Under the pieces are notes generated by a model. It worked only from the letters and a program-made list of their open reading frames with translations, ran no database searches and was not told where the DNA came from. A stretch of DNA of 64,000 nucleotides, taken from Candidatus Phaeomarinobacter ectocarpi (GTDB lineage Bacteria; Pseudomonadota; Alphaproteobacteria; CGMCC-115125). Position 1 is the stretch's first letter. Every line of letters starts with the position of its first letter. Positions 57,143-64,000 of the stretch are shown piece after piece. Location of the stretch: the NCBI RefSeq assembly GCF_000689395.1, contig NZ_HG966617.1, positions 1,175,174 to 1,239,173 of the forward strand, in the 5' to 3' direction. The position numbers and the translations under genes were made by a program.

Positions 57143-58672
57143 ATGTCTGACTGGCCAATCCTGTCCCTCGTTACTTTTCTGCCGTTGCTGGGTGCACTGT
57201 TCATTATGTTCATCCCCAATGGGGAAGAGGATGTAGCTGCCCGCAATGCAAGGTTTGTGGCGCTGTGGACGACGCTGATCACGTTCGCCATTTCGCTGAT
57301 CCTTTGGATCGATTTCGATTACACCACAGCTGACTTCCAGTTCGTTGAAAAGCACGCATGGCTGGGCGGTATTGCGTCCTATCACATGGGTGTTGATGGC
57401 ATATCGGTGCTGTTCATCGTCCTGACCACGCTGCTGATGCCTGCCTGTATCCTTGCAAGTTGGACGAGTATCAAGAAGCGCGTGAAGGAATACATGATTG
57501 CGTTTCTCGTTTTGGAAACGTTGATGATCGGTGTCTTCAGTGCGCTGGACCTGGTGCTTTTCTATCTGTTCTTTGAAGCCGCACTCATTCCGATGTTCCT
57601 GATCATCGGTGTGTGGGGTGGTGCCAACCGCGTTTACGCGAGTTACAAATTCTTCCTCTACACGCTTCTTGGCTCAGTCCTCATGTTGCTGGCCATGATG
57701 GCCATGTACTGGACGGCTGGAACCACTGACATTCCAACACTGCTGAACCATGAGTTCGCAGCGGACATTCAGACTTGGCTGTGGCTGGCGTTCTTTGCCA
57801 GCTTTGCCGTCAAAATGCCCATGTGGCCGGTGCATACATGGCTCCCTGACGCGCACGTGGAGGCCCCGACAGCTGGGTCCGTCATCCTTGCTGGTATTCT
57901 GCTCAAGATGGGTGGGTATGGGTTCCTGCGTTTCTCGCTGCCCATGTTCCCAATCGCATCAGACCTGTTCGCACCCATGGTGTTTGGTCTTTCGATTGTT
58001 GCGATCATTTACACGTCGCTGGTGGCGTTGGCACAGACGGATATCAAGAAGCTCATTGCTTACTCATCGGTGGCGCATATGGGCTTTGTGACGATGGGTA
58101 TCTTTGCCATCAACATGCAGGGTGTGCAGGGCGGCATCTTCCAGATGATCAGCCACGGCTTTATTTCCGGCGCATTGTTCCTGTGTGTCGGCGTGATTTA
58201 CGACCGCATGCATACGCGTGACATTTCCGCCTATGGCGGGTTGGTTCACCGCATGCCGGTTTATGCGGCCATCTTTATGCTGTTCACGATGGCAAATGTC
58301 GCCTTACCTGGCACGAGTGGCTTTGTCGGAGAATTCCTGACAATTGTTGGTGTCTTCGCTGTAAACAGTTGGGTAGCCATTCTTGCGACCACCGGTGTCA
58401 TTTTGTCTGCCGCCTACGCACTGTTCTTGTATTGGCGCGTGATCTTCGGTGAGCTCGAAAAAGACAGCCTGAAGAACATACTTGATCTCAATCGCCGTGA
58501 GTTGATCACCCTGGTGCCATTGGTACTGCTGGTGATCTTCTTCGGCGTGTATCCATCTCCCATACTCGATGTCACCGCTGTGTCCGTGGAAAATCTTCTG
58601 ACAAATGCGAATGCTGCCATTGAGGCCCACAACGCAACCGGTGCGGCATCGTCCGTCGCTGGTTTGCAGTAA
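57143..58672 (+). CDS. nuoM: NADH dehydrogenase I subunit M
   Basis: A 509-residue antiporter-like subunit with about 14 helices. Conserved are [62 protein letters not shown] and [24 protein letters not shown]. Charged residues of the proton path (Glu in FFEAAL, Lys in AVKMPMW) are present. It follows nuoL by 3 bp and precedes nuoN by 15 bp. Confidence 0.97.
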   Translation: MSDWPILSLVTFLPLLGALFIMFIPNGEEDVAARNARFVALWTTLITFAISLILWIDFDYTTADFQFVEKHAWLGGIASYHMGVDGISVLFIVLTTLLMPACILASWTSIKKRVKEYMIAFLVLETLMIGVFSALDLVLFYLFFEAALIPMFLIIGVWGGANRVYASYKFFLYTLLGSVLMLLAMMAMYWTAGTTDIPTLLNHEFAADIQTWLWLAFFASFAVKMPMWPVHTWLPDAHVEAPTAGSVILAGILLKMGGYGFLRFSLPMFPIASDLFAPMVFGLSIVAIIYTSLVALAQTDIKKLIAYSSVAHMGFVTMGIFAINMQGVQGGIFQMISHGFISGALFLCVGVIYDRMHTRDISAYGGLVHRMPVYAAIFMLFTMANVALPGTSGFVGEFLTIVGVFAVNSWVAILATTGVILSAAYALFLYWRVIFGELEKDSLKNILDLNRRELITLVPLVLLVIFFGVYPSPILDVTAVSVENLLTNANAAIEAHNATGAASSVAGLQ

Positions 58673-58687
58673 AGGGGGAGGGGAAAA

Positions 58688-60130
58688 ATGGAAGCCGCTT
58701 CTGTCATGCCTGATCTTGCACCGGCTCTGCCGGAAATCATTCTCGCCATCGGCGCCATGGCGTTGTTGATGTTTGGCGTGTTCCGCAAAGACGATGACGC
58801 AGGTCCAGTCGCTATGGGTGCGATCGCGCTGTTCATCATCACTGGCGCTGCAATGGTTATGGCGCCGAGTGAAACCGCAACGACATTTGGCTTCAGCTTC
58901 ATCGCGGATCCGTTCGCGCGCTTTGTGAAGATCCTCATTCTTGTTGGCGCTGGCGCGACACTGTTAATGGGCATCTCGTCCATGCGTGCCGACAATCTCA
59001 ACCGCTTCGAGTACCCGGTGCTTCTTGTTTTGGCGACCCTTGGCATGTTCATGATGGTCTCGGCCAATGGACTGATCGCTCTTTACATCGGCATCGAACT
59101 TCAAAGTCTCGCGCTTTATGTTGTCGCGGCTTTTAAGCGCGACAGTCTGAGGTCGTCAGAAGCAGGGCTGAAGTACTTTGTCCTGGGCGCATTGTCGTCC
59201 GGCATGCTCCTGTATGGCGCGTCTTTGATCTACGGATTTGCAGGAACGGTGTCCTACGCCGGTCTTGGAACGGCGCTATCGGACGGTGCATCAATGGGCG
59301 TCGTCATTGGGCTGGTCTTCTTTTTGGCGGGCATGGCGTTCAAGATTTCCGCTGTTCCATTCCATATGTGGACACCGGATGTGTATGAAGGTGCGCCAAC
59401 CCCTGCAACGGCATTCCTGGCGGCGGCACCCAAAGTTGCTGCTGTCGCAATGTTGGTTCGTGCGCTGATGGAGGCATTCCCCGGCCTCATGGCCGAGTGG
59501 CAGCAGATCATTTTCTTCATGGCGGTTGCTTCAACGCTTCTTGGCGCTTTCGCTGCGATTGGTCAGAACAATATCAAACGACTGATGGCGTATTCCTCGA
59601 TCGGTCATGTGGGCTTCATTCTGATCGGTCTATCCGCGGGCACCCAGGAGGGTGTTACGGGTGTGCTGGTGTATCTGGCTGCCTATGTTGCGATGACAAT
59701 CGGTACTTTCGCGTGCATTCTCACCATGCGTCGCCCCGAAGGTGCCGTAGAGAGCATTGACGATCTGGCCGGCCTGTCTCGTCACCAGCCGATCCTGGCG
59801 GCGGTGTTGGCGATCCTGATGTTCTCACTCGCAGGCATTCCACCCTTCATCGGTTTCTTCGCAAAGTACTTTGTGTTCCTCGCCGCGATCGAGGCAGGGC
59901 TGTATGTCCTGGCCATCATTGGTGTCCTGGCAAGCGTTGTCGGTGCTTACTACTATCTGCGTGTCATCAAGGTCATGTACTTCGACGAACCGGCAGTCCC
60001 ATTTGAGAAGCCGATAGCAGGCGACATTCGTTTTGTCCTCACCATTGCTGCAGCCTTTGTCACTCTCTTCTTCGTTTACCCGTCTCCGCTTCTCGATAGC
60101 GCGGCGGCGGCTGCAGGCTCGCTGTTCTGA
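58688..60130 (+). CDS. nuoN: NADH dehydrogenase I subunit N
   Basis: A 480-residue antiporter-like subunit with about 14 helices, last of the nuo genes. It has IALYIGIELQSLALYVVAAFKRDSLRSSEAGLKYFVLGALSSGMLLYG, FKISAVPFHMWTPDVYEGAPTPATAFLAAAPKVA and NNIKRLMAYSSIGHVGFILIGLS. Its stop overlaps the region where the birA reading frame begins. Confidence 0.96.
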   Translation: MEAASVMPDLAPALPEIILAIGAMALLMFGVFRKDDDAGPVAMGAIALFIITGAAMVMAPSETATTFGFSFIADPFARFVKILILVGAGATLLMGISSMRADNLNRFEYPVLLVLATLGMFMMVSANGLIALYIGIELQSLALYVVAAFKRDSLRSSEAGLKYFVLGALSSGMLLYGASLIYGFAGTVSYAGLGTALSDGASMGVVIGLVFFLAGMAFKISAVPFHMWTPDVYEGAPTPATAFLAAAPKVAAVAMLVRALMEAFPGLMAEWQQIIFFMAVASTLLGAFAAIGQNNIKRLMAYSSIGHVGFILIGLSAGTQEGVTGVLVYLAAYVAMTIGTFACILTMRRPEGAVESIDDLAGLSRHQPILAAVLAILMFSLAGIPPFIGFFAKYFVFLAAIEAGLYVLAIIGVLASVVGAYYYLRVIKVMYFDEPAVPFEKPIAGDIRFVLTIAAAFVTLFFVYPSPLLDSAAAAAGSLF

Positions 60131-60168
60131 GCACGCGCACATCACGACCTGATGGATGGCCTGCCGGT

Positions 60169-60918
60169 TTGGGCCTGCATCATCATGCTCAAATTGATTC
60201 AACGAATGAAGAAGCGCGCCGGCTTGCCAGCAGTGGCGCACGTGGGCCTGCATGGATATGCGCTGATACACAGTCCGCTGGACGTGGCCGCCGGGGCAGG
60301 GCCTGGATGTCGGAGCCCGGAAACCTTTTCTGTACTCACCTGTACGCGCCCGAATGCCCTTTGCCACGGGCGGCAGAACTTTCATTCGTGACGGCCTTGT
60401 CGGTACATGATGCTGTTGAAGGCTTGGGCGTTCAGAGCCTCGCGCTCAAATGGCCCAATGACCTTCTGATTGATGGTGCAAAAGTAAGCGGGATACTGAT
60501 TGAATCAGCACCCGGGCCCACTGGCCATCCAAGTGCAGACCCCCTCCTTGCGATAGGGATCGGTGTAAATATAACTGCAGCGCCGGATGACACGCCTTAC
60601 CCTGCAACTTGCCTGATAGGGCATGGTGTTTCGATTACACCGCTGGACCTGCTTGCCAGACTTGCTACGGCTTTTCAGGCCCGTGCAGCGCAGTGGAACA
60701 GGGGCGCCGGGTTTGAAACTATTCGCAATGATTGGCTGGCACGCGCACGCGGCGTTGGCGGACCAATAACCATCCGCCTTCATGATGAAGTGATTGAAGG
60801 AGAGTTTGTATCTCTTGATGCTGATGGTGCACTAGAGATACGCGCTGGTGATACACTACGCAAAATTTCGGCGGGCGATGTGTTCTTTCCCAACACGCCG
60901 TCCCGCAATTCAGCCTGA
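60169..60918 (+). CDS. birA: biotin--[acetyl-CoA-carboxylase] ligase
   Basis: A short BirA without the DNA-binding domain, so a ligase only: it biotinylates the carboxylase carrier protein. Present are IDSTNEEARRLA, DTQSAGRGRRGRAWMSEPGNLF (biotin/ATP loop), LKWPNDLLIDGAKVSGILIE and IGIGVNI. The drawn start TTG 60169 is the first canonical start codon in frame. The frame is open back to 60100, and the residues before it (RPDGWPAGLGL) look like the family N-terminus, so translation may begin at CTG 60127, overlapping the nuoN stop. It is 8 bp before coaX. Confidence 0.88.
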   Translation: MGLHHHAQIDSTNEEARRLASSGARGPAWICADTQSAGRGRRGRAWMSEPGNLFCTHLYAPECPLPRAAELSFVTALSVHDAVEGLGVQSLALKWPNDLLIDGAKVSGILIESAPGPTGHPSADPLLAIGIGVNITAAPDDTPYPATCLIGHGVSITPLDLLARLATAFQARAAQWNRGAGFETIRNDWLARARGVGGPITIRLHDEVIEGEFVSLDADGALEIRAGDTLRKISAGDVFFPNTPSRNSA

Positions 60919-60926
60919 GGTAGATC

Positions 60927-61691
60927 ATGCTGCTGACAATTGATACCGGCAATACCAATACTGTCTTTGGCATCCATGATGGCAAAGAGTGGCGCGCTCA
61001 ATGGCGGACATCCACAGCGACGGGCCGGACTGCGGACGAATACATCGTCTGGTTGTCCGAACTGATGCGTATGCAGCAAATGGAAATCAGCGATGTCACA
61101 GGCTGCATCATTTCAACTGTTGTACCCCAATCGCTCTTCAACCTGCGCAACCTCAGCAGACGCTATCTGAATATTGAGCCCAAGGTCATCGGCGAAAATG
61201 TAGAGCTTGGGGTCGCGGTTGATATGGACAACCCGCGCGAGGTCGGGGCTGATCGGTTGGTCAATGCGGTTGGCGCATTTGTATCCCACGGGGGACCACT
61301 TCTGATCGTGGATAGCGGCACGGCAACCACATTTGATGTGGTTGATGACAACGGCGCCTTTCAAGGCGGCATCATTTCACCTGGCATCAACCTCTCAATG
61401 CAGGCATTGCATGATGCGGCTGCCAAACTGCCCCGTGTTGCTATCGAGCGTCCGGAGCAAACCATTGGGCGCAATACAGTAGAGGCCATGCAGTCGGGTG
61501 TATTCTGGGGCTACATCTGTTTGATTGAAGGGCTGATTGATCGCGTGAAGGCCGAGTTCGGAAAGCCGATGAAGGTTGTTGCGACGGGTGGGGTCGCGTC
61601 GCTCTTTGACGGTGCAACGGACAAGATCGATGTGTTTGACCCGGACGTCACGAGCGTTGGCCTGCTTGAGATTTACGGCCGCAACTCCTGA
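60927..61691 (+). CDS. coaX: type III pantothenate kinase
   Basis: A 254-residue kinase for the first step of coenzyme A synthesis. It shows [18 protein letters not shown] (phosphate loop), [52 protein letters not shown] and [11 protein letters not shown]. Length is typical. It follows birA closely, an order common after nuoN in alphaproteobacteria, and its stop overlaps the rnj ATG by one base. Confidence 0.96.
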   Translation: MLLTIDTGNTNTVFGIHDGKEWRAQWRTSTATGRTADEYIVWLSELMRMQQMEISDVTGCIISTVVPQSLFNLRNLSRRYLNIEPKVIGENVELGVAVDMDNPREVGADRLVNAVGAFVSHGGPLLIVDSGTATTFDVVDDNGAFQGGIISPGINLSMQALHDAAAKLPRVAIERPEQTIGRNTVEAMQSGVFWGYICLIEGLIDRVKAEFGKPMKVVATGGVASLFDGATDKIDVFDPDVTSVGLLEIYGRNS

Positions 61692-63376
61692 TGGCAAAAT
61701 CCAATGGGCCTGCCGGTATCAATGATGAACTCGTGTTTCTGCCTCTAGGCGGAACCGGCGAGATAGGTATGAATTTCAACCTGTATGGTTACGGACCTGC
61801 AAAGGACCGTAAGTGGCTGGCTATCGATCTGGGGATCACGTTTCCTGATGCCACCGAGCCGGGCATTGACGTCATCACACCTGACCCGATGTTCATAGAA
61901 GGCGAGCGGGACAACCTGCTGGGCCTGGTTCTCACCCACGCCCATGAGGACCATATCGGAGCGGTCCCGCATCTTTGGGAACGACTTAAGTGCCCCCTTT
62001 ACGCAACGCCATTTACCGCTGCCATGTTGCGCGGGAAGCTGGCCGAGCATGGACTGCTGAATGATGTGCCGCTGCATGAAATTCCACTGGGCGGTCACCT
62101 GACTCTCGGGCCTTTCGAGATGCAGTTTGTGACGCTGACGCATTCAATCCCCGAGCCCAACGCAATCGCCATCCGTACACCGCTCGGCAATGTGATGCAT
62201 ACCGGCGATTGGAAGATCGACGATAACCCACTGATTGGCGATACGACTGATATTGCGACGCTCAAGGCATTTGGCGATGAGGGCGTCCGCGCGATTGTGT
62301 GTGACAGTACAAATGTCCTGTCTCCAGGGCGTTCGGGCTCTGAGGCCGATGTACGGAAGAACCTGACAGCTCTGATCGGAACTCTGACCGGCCGTGTGGC
62401 CGTGACAACATTCGCATCAAACCTTGCGCGTCTAGCAACCATCATGGAGGCAGCCGCTGCAAATGATCGCAGCACGGTCCTTGTGGGCCGAAGCATGCAC
62501 AAAATCACAGCTGCCGCGCGGGAAACAGGATACCTGAAGGGAATACCTCTCCCGGTGGCCGAAGATGATGCGGGTTACCTGCCTCCGGACAATGTTCTGT
62601 ACCTTTGCACTGGTAGTCAGGGAGAGGCGCGGGCCGCCCTCTCGCGCATTGCCGATGACAGTCATCGACATATCTCCTTGAGTGAGGGCGACACAGTGAT
62701 TTTCTCTTCGAAAATCATTCCCGGTAATGAGTTGCCGATTTTCGAATTGCACAACCGCTTGTCAGAGCGCGGCATCGATGTGCTGACGGAAAAAGATCAT
62801 GATGTGCATGTCTCCGGACATCCCTGCCGCGATGAACTGACCATGATGTATCAGTGGATAAGACCTGAACTTTCCATTCCTGTGCATGGAGAGCCTCGTC
62901 ATCTGCTTGCGCATGCAGAGCTGGCAGAAGAACTTCAGGTGCCCGAGCAACTGGTTCTTCGAAACGGACTCATGGCGCGCATTGCGCCGGGCCCAGCAGA
63001 AGTCATTGATGATGTACCGGCAGGCCGATTGCATCTTGATGGCCGCATATTGGTACGGGCAGGAGAGGCGCCTTTGCGCGAACGTCGTCAGATGTCGTTT
63101 GCCGGCAATGTCGTCGTCTCACTTGTGGTGGATGATGATGGTCAGTTGCTTGCAGATGCCGATGTGGCCGCAACTGGTATTCCTGACCTCGAAGATGATT
63201 TGAGTATTGAAGACACGTGCGCGGAAGCGGCCGAAGACGCAGTCAACCGCATGCGAAAGTCTGCCAGGCGGGATGACGATGCTGTGGCTGAAGCAGCCCG
63301 GCGGGCCGTACGCGGGCGCATCCGTTTTTTGTGGGACAAGAAACCCCCGGTGCGCGTTCTAGTTACGCGTGTTTAG
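61691..63376 (+). CDS. rnj: ribonuclease J
   Basis: A 561-residue beta-CASP ribonuclease with 5' exonuclease and endonuclease action on mRNA and rRNA. The metal site is His83, His85, Asp87 and His88 (LTHAHEDHIGAVPHLW); HTGDWKIDD and VCDSTNVLSPG follow. The beta-CASP part has CTGSQGEARAALSRIAD and VHVSGHPCRDEL, and IPVHGEPRHLLAHAEL closes the core. The last 100 residues form the C-terminal domain. ATG 61691 overlaps the coaX stop. Confidence 0.96.
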   Translation: MAKSNGPAGINDELVFLPLGGTGEIGMNFNLYGYGPAKDRKWLAIDLGITFPDATEPGIDVITPDPMFIEGERDNLLGLVLTHAHEDHIGAVPHLWERLKCPLYATPFTAAMLRGKLAEHGLLNDVPLHEIPLGGHLTLGPFEMQFVTLTHSIPEPNAIAIRTPLGNVMHTGDWKIDDNPLIGDTTDIATLKAFGDEGVRAIVCDSTNVLSPGRSGSEADVRKNLTALIGTLTGRVAVTTFASNLARLATIMEAAAANDRSTVLVGRSMHKITAAARETGYLKGIPLPVAEDDAGYLPPDNVLYLCTGSQGEARAALSRIADDSHRHISLSEGDTVIFSSKIIPGNELPIFELHNRLSERGIDVLTEKDHDVHVSGHPCRDELTMMYQWIRPELSIPVHGEPRHLLAHAELAEELQVPEQLVLRNGLMARIAPGPAEVIDDVPAGRLHLDGRILVRAGEAPLRERRQMSFAGNVVVSLVVDDDGQLLADADVAATGIPDLEDDLSIEDTCAEAAEDAVNRMRKSARRDDDAVAEAARRAVRGRIRFLWDKKPPVRVLVTRV

Positions 63377-63399
63377 GTAGACGACAGGAGGACGAGCAA

Positions 63400-63678
63400 A
63401 TGTCTTTGGCAGGTGGGATCGCCATTTTTGGGCTGATTTGGTTTCTGGTGCTGTTTGCAGTGCTTCCATTTGGCGTGCGTACAAGTGCTGAAGCAGGTGA
63501 CACGCTGATTGAGGGTGCTGCAGAGAGTGCGCCGGCCAAGCCGCAGCTCTTGCGCAAAGTTCTCGTAACGACCGGCGTTGCGTTGGCCATCTGGTCGGTT
63601 GCATTTGCGGTGCTGGAGTACAGGTTGATTGCCCTGGACGATGTGCCGTTCTTGCCCCGCTTTGAAGACGCCAAATAG
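63400..63678 (+). CDS. DUF1467-family membrane protein
   Basis: A 92-residue protein with two membrane helices (about 5-22 and 50-68). SLAGGIAIFGLIWFLVLFAVLPFGVRTSAEAGDTLIEGAAESAPAKPQLLRK is the pattern of DUF1467, a small alphaproteobacterial family that usually lies after rnj and before proS. No function is known. ATG 63400 follows CAGGAGGACG; the frame extends upstream without family match. Confidence 0.88.
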   Translation: MSLAGGIAIFGLIWFLVLFAVLPFGVRTSAEAGDTLIEGAAESAPAKPQLLRKVLVTTGVALAIWSVAFAVLEYRLIALDDVPFLPRFEDAK

Positions 63679-63744
63679 CTGAACGTTGAGCAGGCGCCGC
63701 TTGGGTCCCGTCGAACGGGTATCAAAAACAGGAGCAGACAGAAA

Positions 63745-63777
63745 AAAAGCAAGGCCCATAAGGACCTTGCTTTCTAG
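63745..63777 (+). terminator. intrinsic terminator after the DUF1467 gene
   Basis: GCAAGGCCC pairs with GGACCTTGC around ATAA (one mismatch), followed by TTTCTAGTTT; a run of A residues precedes it, so it could work in both directions. Confidence 0.65.
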
Positions 63778-64000
63778 TTTGCTTCCTTCCCCTATCGCTG
63801 CGAGCAAGCGGTTAGATCGCCGCGCGAAAATGGTCTTGGGTTTGCCCTTAGTGACCTTGGTAGGGGGAAGCTCTCCTCCCTAAACTTGGGCCATCTTGGA
63901 GCGAAAAACGCCCGTGACAGCCCCCTTTTTATTGTGACAGCACTATTACAAGAGCCGCGACACCCTGTCACGTGCTTTTTGCAGGTCAGTGATGAATTTT
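63778..64000. other. right-hand intergenic end of the window
   Basis: No gene is recognised in the last 223 bp. CCGTGACAG (near 63911) and TTGTGACAG (near 63935) form a direct repeat about 24 bp apart, and CTGTCACGT (near 63966) is its inverse. These could be protein-binding sites for a gene beyond the edge. Confidence 0.35.

Noticed and set aside
61691..63376. beta-CASP protein as a DNA-uptake or defence nuclease
   Set aside because: Length, motifs and position after coaX identify ordinary RNase J.

Overview
The window is ordinary-looking chromosome of an alphaproteobacterium. Evidence for this is the iscR-led SUF cluster, the glnB-glnA pair, the tig-clpP-clpX-lon-hupB order, the 14-gene nuoA-N operon followed by birA-coaX-rnj and a DUF1467 gene, and a lone RNase J. 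The base composition is moderately GC-rich. It suggests a marine or Hyphomicrobiales/Parvibaculales-like lineage, but I cannot name a species. I see no prophage, transposon, CRISPR array, toxin-antitoxin pair or recognisable defence island.

Layout. 0-9.3 kb: probable 3' end of anmK, an alpha/beta hydrolase, then iscR, a cysteine desulfurase, sufB, a 49-codon small-protein ORF, sufC, sufD, sufS, sufT and sufA, and a TfoX-domain gene. 9.3-12.2 kb: two PaaG-like crotonase-fold genes and a GGDEF protein on the minus strand. 12.6-21.1 kb: a coniferyl-aldehyde-dehydrogenase-like ALDH, tandem GNAT acetyltransferases, a secreted DUF1329 protein with a twin-palindrome control region, a DEAD-box helicase and parE. 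21.3-34.5 kb: an Old Yellow Enzyme, glnA and glnB with a sigma54-type promoter, an aminotransferase, a thiolase-like protein, a metallo-beta-lactamase-fold lipoprotein, a histidine phosphatase, nnr, a small probable ribbon-helix-helix protein, a PAT-like acetyltransferase, and a TrmB-type regulator divergent from a small membrane protein and a nitrilase. 34.6-45.2 kb: tRNA-Leu, tig, clpP, clpX, lon, hupB, tRNA-Val, a hybrid histidine kinase and tRNA-Asp. 45.5-63.8 kb: the complete complex I operon, birA, coaX, rnj and a DUF1467 gene.

How it works together. The SUF cluster builds Fe-S clusters under IscR, and complex I, with many Fe-S clusters, is a large consumer encoded in the same window. 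glnB-glnA is a nitrogen-regulated unit. tig-clpP-clpX-lon-hupB is a protein-folding, proteolysis and nucleoid block with a heat-shock-like promoter before lon. The least explained parts are the TrmB/palindrome/membrane-protein/nitrilase cassette (32.3-34.5 kb), the small protein between sufB and sufC, the twin operator at the DUF1329 gene, and a gene-free stretch of about 590 bp between two terminators at 22.8-23.35 kb. All functional calls come from reading motifs; no database search was possible.
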